Origin: Quercus robur
Lineage: Eukaryota; Streptophyta; Magnoliopsida; Fagales; Fagaceae
NCBI RefSeq assembly: GCF_932294415.1
Contig: NC_065545.1
Span: 19,534,857-19,598,856, forward strand
Reading direction: 5' to 3'
DNA length: 64,000 nucleotides
Positions within the stretch are counted from its first letter, which is position 1. Each line of letters begins with the position of its first letter. This document shows, in pieces, positions 10,529-22,730 of the stretch. The notes beneath the pieces were generated by a model. It saw nothing but the letters and a program-made list of their open reading frames with translations. It ran no database searches and was not told where the DNA came from. The position numbers were made by a program, and so were the translations under genes.

Positions 10529-12981
10529 ATGGGTAGATTTTTTAACTTAGTTGATACCCCTAAGCATAAAGAAGAGTTCAAAAAGTACTGTAGGATTCCT
10601 AGTAACGTGTCTATAAAGCATTGTAATTTGGGGGAGTGGCATGAGAAAAGACCCACTGAGTCCATAGCGATTCCTATGATAGCATTTATTGAGGAAGGAA
10701 TGAGGATTCCTATAGGTAGGGCTACTAGGGATTTTTTGAATCTTTTTAGACTTTGCCCTACTCAGTGTGCCTTGAACATGTTTAGGATATTGGGTAGTGT
10801 AGATGCAATAAACGACAAGATGGGTATAATTCTTACCTATCACGTCATAAACTAGGTCTATAGCTACCAAAGGAATAACGAAGTGGGATACTACCTAAAA
10901 ACTAGGGTTCCTGCCGTTAGATTAATTTCTTGCCTCCTCGAGACGAACAAAGGCATGGACAAAGATTTTCTCATCGTTTCAGGGGAGTGGCATGATGGAC
11001 TTCACTGCTCGACCATAGATGGCAATCGAGGTGGGGCAGCTTAGGGACACCTTTAAGATCTTGTGTTGTTTAGGAACTAAAACACTAATATTCTATCTCT
11101 ATTTTTCTCTGTTGATCGTTTTTCTCACTTTTTTTCCTTTTTTTTTTTAGACAAAAAAGCTACTGCCAAAAGAGAAAGCTTGGTGAACTTCAATTTGTTG
11201 AACCAAGTCCTAAGATCTGAGATCTTCCTAAACCAAGACAGCCAACTCCGAGCAGTGTAGTCATCCTTGGTTTCAAACAAATTTCCACCCACTTCCAAGT
11301 TTCTAAGAACGTGATCAAGGCCAAAGACCCGCGTCTCGTATTGGTTGACATGGTTGTTAAAGGGTTCATTCGAAAGCCTCCTCCTGCTAGAACTCAACTT
11401 GTGGAACTCCCCACCCTAACTGAAACTCAACCTTCAGTCGAAGAAGTCATCTCTTCAGATGACAAGGTTGAAGCTCAGTCTGAAGAGGTCGAGGAGGAAA
11501 CCGAGGAAGAAAGTACTGAGAGCCTCGTCTACAACAAGAACTTTGAGATTCTCTACAATCGGGACGTGACCGAGGACGTAGTATCCACCTCGAGGTCGGT
11601 TACAATTGTAGTTAGTGAGGTTCAAGAGGCAGTAGAAATCTAGAGGTAATGGTGATAGAAAAGCAGTTGCCCGACCTATTGTCCTTATTGGAGTCCCACG
11701 TAGGGGGGTGCTACCCTAGAAATTCCTGTGGTACCCAAGCCTCCAACGCCTATCCCTCCTCCTCTTATCCAAACTAAACCAGCTGACAAGAAACGAAAAA
11801 GGGATAAGAAGGGAGGAAAAAGCCCTGCCGAGGAATGGGAGATTTCATAATAAACTCCTCCTGAACAAACTAAGGTTGCCAAAGTCACTCGATCTCAACA
11901 AAGGAGGAGAGGGAGAGACTTCAAAGGTGGTTTTGGAATGCCGCCCATGAGTTTCGAGCTGGAACACCCCCCCCCCTCCCCCTTAGTATTGGATGGAGCC
12001 CCCATTCCCTCAAATTCCTCAATCCACATATTTAATAATGGAAGGGCAAGCTATGTAGTCAACTCGGTTGAGCAAGCACTCCTTCTACCTCAGGACATGG
12101 CCAAGCTTCGTAATTTAAAGAAGCACGAAATGTTTCTATCCCTAAAGAGGGACTTAGCCCTAGTACACTTCCCTTCTTCTCTTATTTCCTTATTTGCTTC
12201 TACAATGTTTAACTTCTAACTCCTTCTCTTTATTCATAAATTTCTAGGCCACCCAAGCAGCACATGTGACCGAGGAGTGGGTTAACCAAGCCCTTTATGA
12301 AAAGTAAAAGGAGGAATCCAAGCGCTATGCTGCCCAAAAGGTCCAAGCCCAAACTGACAAAAAATTGAAGAAGACCTTCTTTAAGCTGTCCGAGTGTGAT
12401 AAAGCCTAGAAAAGTGTTGAGGCCTCGATTGAGAGCTCTAAAAGGCAAGCCCGAGAACAACTACGCCATTTAAGAGAGTTAGAAGGTCAACTTACTCTTG
12501 CCCAGGATAAGATTGCAGAATTGACGAATGAGCTAAAACAAAAATTTGAAGAGATGAACAAGGTCGAACAAGCAGTGTACAATCTGGAGCAGAAGGAAAC
12601 TGCGACATAAAGTCTCAGATCCCAGTTGTTTGTCGAGACTTTTGTCTTCGGACTTGGATCGAGGCTTTAAAAGCTGCTAGCGTGGACCCTTCCTCGGAGT
12701 TGAGGAATCCGGAGAAGTTGTTCTACCCCCTAGCAATCAGAGAAAAAGCACTTGCTCCAACTCCTCCCAGCACTGCTGCTCCTGCCCATATTGAAGACCA
12801 ACCTCCTGCATCTAGTGATAAAGCTCCGACAACTTCTGCTACCGCCAAGGAGACTCCTTCCTCGAACAAGGTCCCCTTTTCAGTTGAAGTTGCTATCTCT
12901 AGGCCACAACCTTTTGCTGAGGAGCAGACCACTAAGGATGCAAAGAAGGAGAAAGTACCCGAGGTCCAAAGAGCAAAATAG
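10529..12981 (+). pseudogene. Antisense gene of element A (three exons, decayed)
   Basis: Opposite in strand to gag-pol. Exon 1 (10529-11030) starts MGRFFNLVDT and contains MIAFIEEGMRIPIGRATRDF. This resembles the domain called 'putative gypsy type transposon' (Transposase_28), a name given from memory. An in-frame TAG lies at 10853-10855, after which similarity to element B continues. Intron 1 is 11031-11150 (phase 1). Exon 2 (11151-12162) includes an acidic stretch and KHEMFLSLKRDL. Intron 2 is 12163-12247 (phase 0). Exon 3 starts ATQAA, is rich in Glu/Lys/Gln (coiled-coil-like), and ends in a Pro/Ala-rich tail at 12981. Extra stops (for example near 11259, 12306, 12407 and 12607) show decay. 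Function unknown. Confidence 0.75.
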
Positions 12982-13404
12982 ATATTAGGCCGAGGGTTTT
13001 TTTTTTTACATGTGGCCACCTTTTGTACTACAGCCTCCCCTTATTGTAAAGAAGTTTGTTAGTTCATCAATGAAAAAGCTTCAGCCTATCTTTCATTGCA
13101 TACATTCTCTTTTTACTTTTTACTCATTATTTTTAGTAGTAATGTTCAACATTATATTGATATACACGACAAATTACCTTGTCTTCATGAACTTTACCAT
13201 ATATTGATGTTTGGCTTCACATACATGTCTATTTTCAACTGTCTTTAATTTTTTTTTTTTTTTAAGAGATCCTAATTCTGCAATCCAAGATATCAAGTCT
13301 TTCTAGGTTTGGTGTCATACTTGTAAAACTTGAAGGTGAGCTTTTCCAAAACTGATTATCAAAGTTCTCAAACTTGGTTGAAGTCCTACTTGTATTTATC
13401 AAGA

Positions 13405-13637
13405 AAAATACGTGTTAATTTACCCAAAGCAGGTGATCCGAGGAATCGAACCTGTTCGAGGTTTTGTTTAACCCTTAGTAACAAGTTAGGTATTAATTTA
13501 CCCATGGCAAGTGATCCGAGGAATCGTACCTAGTTGAGATTCTGTTTAACCCTTAGTAACAAGTTGGGTGTAAATTTACTCAAGGCAAGTGATCCGAGGA
13601 ATCGTACCTAGCCGAGGTTCTGTTTAACCCTTACTTA
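13405..13637 (-). repeat. 78-bp minisatellite of element A
   Basis: GATCCGAGGAATCG recurs at 13435, 13513 and 13591, a period of exactly 78 bp over about three units. Read on the element's strand, each unit holds AAACAGAAYCT and TCCTCGGATCAC, which match the 81-bp units of element B. It sits between integrase and the antisense gene's 3' end. Confidence 0.85.
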
Positions 13638-13711
13638 TATTAAAACCATTGTTAACCAAAACAAAAACAATTGTAATGCTTAATACATCTTGATTTTCCA
13701 TACATACATAA

Positions 13712-16700
13712 TCATTTATAGGATTTTAAACTAGTAAAATATTTTCGTAAGTTATTTACATTCCATAGTCGAGGGACTACAATCTCATCCAGATCCTCTA
13801 ACTGATAAGCCCTCGTTCCAACTACTGAGGTCACTCGATAAGGTCCCTCCCAATTGGGACCAAGCTTTCCCCAAGAAGGATTCTTCATACTTCCAACCAC
13901 CCTGTGCAGGTCACAGGACGAGGTCCCCTAGAATGAACATCCTTGCTTTTACCCATTTTACAAATCTTTGCCTAAGTCTCTGTTGATATTGTGCTAATCT
14001 TACTACAACGACCTCCCTTCATTCATCAGCTTAGTCAAGGTCAAGGGAGAGGAGCTATTCATTGCTGCTACTGGTGAACTAGAACTAGTCAGACCTTAAC
14101 GTTGGAAAACCAATTTTTGTAGGGATAACTGCTTCAGATCCATATGTCAAAAAATGGAGTCTCTCTAGTGGATTTTCTAAGAGTCGTGCGATATGTCCAT
14201 AAAACATGGGGTAACTCTTCCACCCATCCTCCCTTAGCACGTTCTAATCTCTTCTTCAAACCATCCACAAACTTTATTTGTGGCCTCCGCTTGGCTATTA
14301 CTATGAGGATATGCTGGGGTGGAATACCTCTTCTTTATCCCCAAATCACAACAGTATCTCCAAAAGGCTTTACTGTTAAATTAAAGCCCATTATCCAAGA
14401 TGAGATTGTTTGGAATCCTAAATCTCATTACAATATTCTGCCATACGAATCTCTTTACATCTTGGTCTCGGATATTTGCTAGGGGTTCAGCCTTTACCCA
14501 TTTGGTAAAGTAATCGATAGCAATGAGAAGATATCTTTGATTCCCTATCACCTTAGGGAATAGTCCAACAATATCCAACCCCCATTGGGCAAAAGGCCAA
14601 GGACTACTCAATGGATTTAGAGCTCCCCCTAGTTGGTGGATATTGGGAGCATATCTCTAACACTGATCACATTTTTTAACATACTCTTGGGGAGATTTCT
14701 GCATACTCGGCCACTAATAACCTTGTGTTAAAGCTCTATGGGAAAGGATCTTCCTCCTATATGACTGCCACAAATTCCCTCTATGAGAGACCGCGTCCCT
14801 GGCCCGTTTTTATGATGTGTTGGGCCAAACCCATGTGAATGGGTGGAGTCGTGTTATTGCCTCTCAAAATGGAGATTCGACTAGTCATATTTTTCCCTTT
14901 AGATTAAGGGTTTTACAATGGAGTCGCCACTTATTTAATTATTGGAAAAATAAGAAAACCATGAATGAAAAATTCCTCATTTTATTAATTTGAAATTGAA
15001 TTTACATTGATCATAGGAAAATTACATGACTTTGGTCCTAGATACAATCTAAGATAAAGTACATGGCTTTGTTTCCTAATTACAATCTAAAAATCAAAAA
15101 TTACATGGATAAACATTTGATCTACTTAACCCTTGATCTAAGCTCGGGGGATATGTTACAAGGTGGGAAGGTGTTAGGCACCCGCCTTGCCCGGTGAAAC
15201 CGATCTTCTAGACTATGGTGGCAAACATTCATATCACATCATCCAATATGCCAATCAGTTTGTATGTTGAATTTAATGTGTGTGCATGTGATAAACCCTA
15301 ATTCAATTTATTAAGCATGACATTTGGATTGAAAAAAATAAATTCTAGTGAATGTGTGTGGATGGTGATAACTTAGATTTAAGGATTTGAAAGAATTATT
15401 AAACAAACATGTTTTTCATATTTTTGATGTGGATTTAAGATTAAATCTAGTGATATGCATAAACATGTGATGAACAACCAAGAACATGTGAAGAACACAT
15501 AAGATAAGAACATTCAAACATATTCAAGGGAATTATCATGCTTTAATCTTAAATTCACATCATGGCAATATAAACAAACAGTTAGGGAAGGGGATTATAC
15601 TTTCATGCAAGATCCATATGGTGGAGGAGGAGACTCTTGATGGAGGTCTTAAGGGTGGAGGAAAAGAAGAGTTAGGAGAGGGAGAGTAAGTCTCACTCAA
15701 TACCTTGAGTCTCAGGAAGACCAAGATATGACAAAACTACTCAACTTCACTAGAACTCAAGAGAAAAGAAGAGAGGAGGGTTTTTTGTTGTCTTGGAATG
15801 AAGGAGATAGGGGGTTTATATAGTAGTGGCGGAGGAAATATGAATGGAAAACTATTTAATGAGGGTTGACAAAGAATCATGAACCTAGACCTCATTTTAG
15901 CCTTGGGGGAAATCTGGTGCATTAAATGGAAAGATTGGTGGGAGTGAGGAGCAAGCCAAAATTCGGTTTTCCCGTAGCTGCTGTAACAACCTATAGAGCC
16001 AACTTTGAAAAATCATATCTGCCTTAATTCTGATCGGAATTGTCTCATTCTTGTACTCAAATTGAAGCCTCGGATGTCTAGTTTCTGGAAAAATTAACCT
16101 CATTCACAAATTCAAAATATTCTGAGAGATATCAATGAAATGGTGAGCAGATGTCATTTGTTAAAAAATGGTTTCAACACAATTAACACCAATAGGTCCC
16201 AAATTAGCTCCCAATTAACATTAAATGGCTCCAATCACTCCCATTTCAGACTTAAGTGGTTCCAAATTTACTCTAATTAAAAGAGCACAAATTACTCATT
16301 GAATAATTAATGTTTAACTATCTAGTTAATTAGGTGTGTGCAACCCTACCATAAAATGTAATCCTAACCAATCAAATTATGACACATTATCGATCTCAAA
16401 TTGATTATACTTATAACCAATTGAAATCAATTGTTCATAATCACATATAGTCGGACTCAATTTGTGATAGTGCATCTCAGCCATTAAAACTTGATTTGAT
16501 GATAACTTTCAATCTAATGGTCCGATTAGGGCTCATGACCAGTCGATTTAATCGTTACAACATCAAGATCACTTTGGTGAAATGAGATTAAGGATCTAAT
16601 GACCAGAATCAATATGCATATTTCCAATGTGAAATTACCCTTTTACCCTCCATGTGAGGTTAAATACGGGTTGCAAAATAAGGTGTCAACACCCTCATGT

Positions 16701-16795
16701 AGTTCTTCCAACAACACTTCCACCGCCTCAAGATGAATACACAACAGATACGGCCCCAAATACGAGCGCTTGTATAGTTTCTGATCCTCGAATAG
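13712..16795 (-). pseudogene. Integrase region of element A, split by a solo LTR
   Basis: On the minus strand the zinc-binding start lies right of the insertion (16697-16795). The rest lies left of it: IDYFTKWVKAEPLANI (near 14480-14530) is the core with the first catalytic Asp, and LILDNG near 14385 holds the second. The C-terminal motif LGPNWEGPYRVTSV (near 13815-13860) ends the pol frame at 13712. Stops and gaps separate these parts. The element inserted at 14782-16691 interrupts it further. Confidence 0.8.
14782..16691 (-). mobile_element. Solo LTR nested in element A
   Basis: This 1,910-bp block interrupts the integrase region. Exact 5-bp duplications CCCTC flank it (14777-14781 and 16692-16696), and joining the flanks restores similarity to element B. 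On the minus strand it begins TGTTGACACC and ends CTCATA, where the usual final CA has become TA. A minus-strand TATA box (TATATAAACC) lies at 15813-15822. No second LTR copy, primer site or pol was found inside. A solo LTR left by LTR-LTR recombination is the simplest reading; a coding-free element is possible. Confidence 0.78.
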
Positions 16796-17820
16796 CTAAA
16801 ACCTCGGTGCCTTTCTACAGAGTTTCTCCGCTTCGATTCTATCCTCGAGCAAGGTTCCTTCTTTAAGAAATCTAACTACAGGGTCCATCCAACTTGGGCC
16901 CACTTGCGTGAAGTGTACTCCTACTAGAATCTGTGTATCATAAGCAGGAGTTGCATGGTCTTCCACGAGTATAATCCTCATAAGTTTTTCTTTACTTGAA
17001 GTGGCCAAGGCTGCTAATAAATTAGCATGAGAATTTTTACTTCGAGGAACTTGCTCCAACATAAAGGAATAGAAGTCGTCCGATAAACATTTCACCTGAT
17101 TCAAGTACCAGAGCATCCTCGGATCTTTTGCTTCAAAATCACCCCAAACCTGTCCAGCTATGAGCCTAAAATTACAATACGCCCTAACAGATTTACCTCT
17201 GAGCTCCCAAACAACAACTAACCCTGCTTGGAGGGCCTCATACTCAGCCTCGTTGTTCGTCGCTGAGAAGCCAAGCCTTAAAGATTTTCCAATGTAATCC
17301 CCTCTGGCGAGATTATCATGATTCCAATTCCTGACCCCTTTTGGTTAACCACACCATCCACAAATAACTGCCACGATTGCTGAGTTGCAATTGAACTCAT
17401 TCTTTTTGCTACTTCGGGCTTTCTTACCACCTCGAGGTCACTTAGGCCTAACTCTTCAATGAATTCTACTACCAGATTTGCGAGAATTTTCCCTTTCACT
17501 GTCGTATGAGGCAAATACTTGATGTCAAATGCACCTAGCATAGTTCCCCACTTTGCCACTCTTCCAGTGTAGTCTAATCTCCAGAGTAACGCTTGCAAAG
17601 GCAATTGGGTCAAGACGATCACCGTGTGAGCTTGAAAATAGTATGGTAGCTTCTTTGTGGCATGAATAACAACAAGGAGAGACTTCTCAAGAGGGAGATA
17701 CCTAACCTCTACCTCCTGAAGAGATTTGCTGACATAATACACTGGTTTTTGAATTCCTCCATCAACCCGTATCAGGACCAAACTTACTGCATGCTGCACG
17801 ACAACTATGTATGCATACAA
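16796..17820 (-). pseudogene. Dual RNase H region of element A
   Basis: The minus strand shows a first RNase H (YYVSKSLQEVEVRYLPLEK near 17690-17745). It is followed by a second, archaeal-type RNase H starting QLFVDGVVNQKGSGIGIMI (near 17310-17370). The second continues to about 16900 with NNEAEYEAL and HANLLAALATSS. A stop at 17278-17280 falls within it. Two RNase H domains in tandem are diagnostic of the Tat lineage. Confidence 0.82.
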
Positions 17821-18012
17821 AACCTCTTATTTCTCTGGTCTAGACAAAACTAGTGGATGGGCCAGATATGCCTTCAACTCCTTAAAAGCTTTGTCACACT
17901 CCTCGGACCAAGAAAAATCCTTCCACTTATGTAATAGCTAAAAGAATGGTTTACATCAATCAACCAACTGTGATATGAACCTATTCAAAGCCGCTGTCGT
18001 TCTAGTAAGACA

Positions 18013-18900
18013 CTAGACTTCCTTCGGATTTCGAGGAGGGTGCAAATTATGAATAGCCTTAATCTGGTTGGGGTTAACCTCAATCCCTCTATGGGTGATC
18101 ATATAACCTAAAAACTTCCTGGACCCTACACCAATAGAACATTTAGAAGCATTTAAACGCAATTTATGCCTTCTTAATATTGCAAAAATTTCATCAAGAT
18201 CTATGAGATGCTGGGACTCTTCTTTACTTTTTACCACCATGTCATCAATGTAGACCTTCACGCTCTTTTCCAATTGGTTCTCAAACATCCTCGTCACCAT
18301 TCTTTGATATGTAGATCCAGTATTCTTCAAGCCAAAAGGCATTACTCAGTTATAATTGTTTCCTGTTAGGGTATGGAAAGCCGCTTTCTCTTGATCAGAT
18401 AGTGCCAAAGGGATTTGGTGATATCCTTGAAAAGCATCTAGAAAACTTATTCTAGGGTGCCCAAATGTTGCATCTACTAGCTAATCTATCCTCAGAACAG
18501 GAAAGGGATCCTTAGGGCAAGCTTTATTAAGGTCTGTAAAGTCCACGCACATTCTCCATTTCCCCAACTTCTTTCTTACCACTACGGTGTTGGCTAGCCA
18601 CTCGGGGTAAAATATCTCCTTTATCACCCCTGCTTATTTAAGCTTCCGAACCTCCTCCTTTATTGCCTCGACGTGCTCTTTAGATGAATTCCGAGTTTGC
18701 TACTTCTTCAGAATGGCCTTGGGGTTAACATTTAAATGGTGACAGATGAACTTTGGATCAACCCATATGCTTCATATGCACTTCAAGCAAAAATATCCAG
18801 ATTTTTCTTCAAAAAATCTATTAACTACCTTTTATCTTCTGATGGGAGTTGAGTTTTGACTTGGAAATACCTTTCTTCATCCTCTTCAATGAGAATTTTC
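18013..18900 (-). pseudogene. Reverse transcriptase region of element A
   Basis: The clearest part (18013-18342) reads MPFGLKNTGSTYQRM, then the catalytic box VYIDDMVVKSK and the thumb-side FLGYMITHRGI. Upstream fragments (to about 18700) match VCVDFTDLNKA-type motifs of element B but are broken by stops. In gypsy enzymes the YIDD box is normally functional; the surrounding frame is not intact here. Confidence 0.82.
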
Positions 18901-19208
18901 TCTAACTCCTCACATGATACTGAACAGTCCGAGGAGACTAGCAACCCAGGCTGTGATTGCTATAAGGCTGGTCTTATCTCCGAAGAACTCACCTCGGACA
19001 CACGGTGGCTAACCACTGCTACCATACACTGTCTGGCCACTACTTGGCATCCTACCAGCTCGGCCACTCCTTCATCAATAGGATGTTTCAACTTTACATG
19101 CAAAGTTGAGGACACTACCCCTATAGCGTGTAGTCATGGCCTAACAAGGATGGTCATATACAAAGAGAAAGCATCCAACACTATAAAATCCACACTCACT
19201 ATCTTATC

Positions 19209-20718
19209 TCATGTCTGTACAGGTAGCCAGATCATCCCCTTTAGGATAGTAGCGTTCCCATCAAACCCAATCAGAGGAACATCGTACTTGCTTAAGTCCT
19301 CTGACTTAAGCCCTGGACCTTTGAATAGATCAGGGTACATGATTTCAGCCCCATTACCTTGATCAATCATCACTCTCTTGACATCAAACCCCACTATCTG
19401 CAAGGTTACTACCAACGCATCATCATGTCGCTGAATTGTTCTTTCCTTATCTTCCTTATAGAATCCTAAGATTGGCTAATTTGGAATCCTGGGCTTTTTA
19501 CGCGATGCTTCTCCTTCATCTTCTTCTAACTGTGAAGATACCACCATTACTGGGCTGACCGAGCTAGAGTCCCTTCTCAGAGATGCGAAGATGACGTTTA
19601 TTGTTCCCAAGGATGATCGAGAAGCTTCGCTTCTCTAAGATCCGACTACAGGCTACCCTCCTTGACTAGTCGGCTGTTGCAAAAACTGTTTCAACTTGCC
19701 AACTTTGATTAAATGATCAAGGAAGGCTTATAAAGTCCTACAATCCTCAGTTGTATAACCTAGGTCCTGGTGGTATTGACAGTATAAATTCTGATTTCTT
19801 TTAATGGGATCTCCTCCCATTCTATTTGGCTATTTAAAATAATGCTCGTTCTTGATTTTCTCTAACACTCGATATATGGGCTTTTTGAACACCGAGTTTA
19901 CCGCTTGGGGACCAATAGGGTTATGGGGAAAAACTCCCTCCTCAGTCGGGAAGACGTAAACTAACTTAACGAATTATCCCTTCGATCAGGGGTGAAAGAC
20001 TTGGTTTTTTCCCTTGCTAGAATTCTAGTTATCCTCGACCCTTTTATGCTTCTTAATTCGATCCATCAATTGATGCATATTCCGAAATGGTTTCATAGTA
20101 AGCGACTTATACTGATCAGAGTGTGTAGGAAGGCCTACCTTAAAGGTTCGTACAGCAACATCTTCAAAGTCTCCATCAATCTCATTATAAATTTCCCAAT
20201 ATCTATTAGAGTAGTTTTTCAAGGTTTCACCCTCTTTCTTGGACATTGAAAGTATAAAGTCTAGAGGCCTTGGGACCCTGCTGCATGTCACAACCCTCGC
20301 TCTGAATGCCCTTGTTAGCTCCTCAAATGTATAGATCCCTCCTTAAGACTATCAAACCACCTCATGGCCACCGGACCAAGGCTTGAGGGGAAGACTTTGC
20401 ACATTAGGGCTTTATTCTTGGAATTGATGACCATTCTTTTGTTAAAGTGACTCACATGTTCAACAGGGTCAATCTTACCATTATAAATGGTAAAAGTGGG
20501 TTGATTGAAGTGACATGAGAGCTTGGCCTACTCAATACGCTGAGAAAAAGGGGAGCGGGATATCTGGAGAAGAGCCTTTCCCATGGCATCATGCCCCTAG
20601 CCTTTCCTTGGTGGTGTTCTAGACCTTCTATGATAATGTTTTCCCCTAGAAGTGCAATAGGATGACGATGTGAATGATTCACTGGGCGGAGTTCTACTTC
20701 AAGGTCAGTAAGTTCCAT
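19209..20718 (-). pseudogene. Gag and protease region of element A
   Basis: At 20025-20291 the minus strand reads SRVPRPLDFILSMSKKEGE and continues as a gypsy gag core closely like element B (53430-53690). At 19209-19415 the retropepsin motif VMIDQGNGAEIMYPDLF appears. These pieces are in the right order but lie in separate frames with stops between them. Confidence 0.8.
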
Positions 20719-20943
20719 CGCTTTGAGAGCTTGGATCTTGCTCTAAGGTAGGAGTCCTATCCTCCCTTATTGGAGTCTTGTGACAAAGTCGTCAGCATAA
20801 CCGTTCCACCTTTTTCTCCAGGTTATGCACTTCCTCATCACGCGAATTATGTCTGGTTTCATGCGGACCATGGATTCTAATGATCCACTTCGCCTGGGAC
20901 TCGCCATGCTAATAAGGTTTTACAGGAGTACTTTAGGAGACAA

Positions 20944-20961
20944 TTCCCACAAATAGTGCCA
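20944..20961 (-). other. Degenerate primer binding site of element A
   Basis: On the minus strand TGGCACTATTTGTGGGAA directly follows the 5' LTR. It differs at a few bases from the intact sites in elements B (52680-52697) and C (39146-39163). Confidence 0.7.
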
Positions 20962-20963
20962 AT

Positions 20964-21721
20964 TGTGGCAGGTAAAAAATATTGCTAACAAAGTCAACGG
21001 TTTTAGACGTGTTACTTTTTGCTCACACAATTAATTTTTAGAGATGGGATGCAAGGTCAACCTTTAAGTACCCATTTTGAGATAAATAATGACGTTGGGA
21101 CTACGCTCAAGTGAGATGTGAATGTATTCAATTATAAAAAGCCTTGAAATGGCTAAGTGTTTGTCGTCGGGTTTAGTCCAAGGATCAGGTACAATTGAGT
21201 AGTCTCTCTCCCTTCTTTTTATCAAAAAATCCTCCCCTTGATCTAGGTACTTCTGGGCTTTATATAGTTAGTCAAAATGTATCTGGACTCTACATTTGGA
21301 GGGTTAGGATCAAACTTTCTTGATACTTTTCCCATTAAGGCCTTGCTAGAAAACTTCTACACTAAGGTATGAGCTGTGTGTACACTATTCAACGTCACTT
21401 CCCCATTAATGCGGTCAGCTAAGTTGTTGCAGTGCATTTAATGCAGGGGGCTGGTTGCTTTGTCCTTCATCTTTCTTCTCTTTTTTGCTAAATGCCAATT
21501 TACTTTTTTCACCCTTGGTTTGCACTGTGCTACCTCTAGCTCTGACTCTTGACTTTTCGAGGTTAAGTAGGTGTCCTCAAGACCCTTGTCAACTGTGCCA
21601 TTTTGCCCCTGCATGAGTTAGGTGGAAACTTTCTGAGGACATTCTGCCAATATTTCTCAAGGTTTCATTCCTCGGAAATGCCCTATCCATCTTACCAGTT
21701 GTTTTGGATCCTCGTCCCCCA
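20964..21721 (-). repeat. 5' LTR of Gypsy element A
   Basis: Right copy of the repeat, 758 bp, from TGTGGCAGG to TCCCCCA. It shares its whole length with 9303-10067. Confidence 0.88.
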
Positions 21722-21772
21722 TAGTAGTAGAACAACATTTTTTTTAGGACTAAACAAATATGGATGAACTAA

Positions 21773-22261
21773 GGGTATGTTTGGTATACTGAATGTAGAT
21801 TACAACAGGAATGGTAATCTTTATTACCAGGAATAAAAGGTGTTGTAATGGAATAACTAAACCTATTCATTAGTTTAGTTGTGAGTTGTAACATTAGAAT
21901 AAAACTTATAATCTATTTTAGGAAATATCTCATTCATATAGATATATTTCATAGAAAATAATATATTTTAAATTTTAGAGAGATGAGTTATTTTTTGATG
22001 ATTTTTTATTTCTATAATTGTTAGGTGGATATAGAAAGTTTATTTATTTGGAAATATATTAATATTAGAAATTATTGCATCTATTAAGGAATAGCTATTA
22101 CAACCCTTTTAGAGAGGAATAGTTATTCTTCATTTTAAAGAATAACTATTCATAAGGAATGACTATTCCTTGTAATAAAAACATAACCAAACTATTAAAT
22201 AGCTAAATCATAGGAATAACTATTACATTACAGTGCCTATTACAGTCTACCAAACGTGCCC
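21773..22261. mobile_element. PIF/Harbinger (Tourist-like) MITE
   Basis: The ends are GGGTATGTTTGGTA and TACCAAACGTGCCC, 14-bp imperfect inverted repeats. TAA trinucleotides flank it (21770-21772 and 22262-22264). End sequence and TAA duplication fit PIF/Harbinger elements. The interior is AT-rich and non-coding. Confidence 0.85.
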
Positions 22262-22513
22262 TAACTCTTATTTATAATTTGATGAGCAAATAAATATAAA
22301 TGTCTTAGCTCTATTTCTAAATGCCCAATAAATGGGATCTAGTATGAATTGGGAGATTTATTTATTTTTAGATACTTCATTAATAGGTCAGCAATGAAAT
22401 AGTATCCATTTATGGCTAGATTATTGCAAGTGGGAAAAGCCTATAAACAATCAATGTTTGGATTGCCTTTCAAATCCTTTCTGTTTCCTTTCTTTGCCAA
22501 AAATTTGTAAAAA

Positions 22514-22703
22514 AGAAATGATACGTCTACAACATTTTTACAATATTTCTACAACAAATCCTAAGTGGCAAGTTGTTACTGATTGTTATTGTTGGGGTAA
22601 AAAAGTAATCTTAGTGTTAGTTTTAAATTTGAACCAATAACAACTAACCACCTGTAATTTGTTGTAAAAATGTTATAAAAATATTGTAGACGTAGCATCT
22701 CTC
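22514..22703. mobile_element. Mutator-type MITE, 190 bp
   Basis: Inverted arms of about 45 bp (AGAAATGATACGTCTACAAC and the complement of GTAGACGTAGCATCTCTC) enclose a short centre. An exact 10-bp direct repeat TTTGTAAAAA flanks it (22504-22513 and 22704-22713); nine or ten of these bases would be the target duplication. Confidence 0.82.
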
Positions 22704-22730
22704 TTTGTAAAAAGGGGACTTGGAGAAACT

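Larger units (their letters stand above)
9303..21721 (-). mobile_element. Gypsy element A: Tat-like Ty3/gypsy with antisense gene
   Basis: Two LTRs (9303-10067 and 20964-21721) share the same 750-odd-bp sequence, about 7% different over the first 500 bases by eye. The element reads on the minus strand: degraded primer site next to the right LTR, then gag, protease, reverse transcriptase, two RNase H domains, integrase, minisatellite, an antisense gene, and a purine tract next to the left LTR. Two RNase H domains and an extra gene downstream of pol fit the Tat lineage. The integrase region is split by a solo LTR. No matching 5-bp target duplication was found, so one end may be altered. All reading frames are broken. 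Confidence 0.9.

Noticed and set aside
18856-19362. Plus-strand open frame of 168 codons
   Set aside because: It is antisense to the protease and reverse transcriptase region of element A and has no domain.
9303-21721. A target duplication for element A
   Set aside because: The five bases at each outer edge (GCGGT and TAGTA) do not match; one end may have been changed, so none is claimed.
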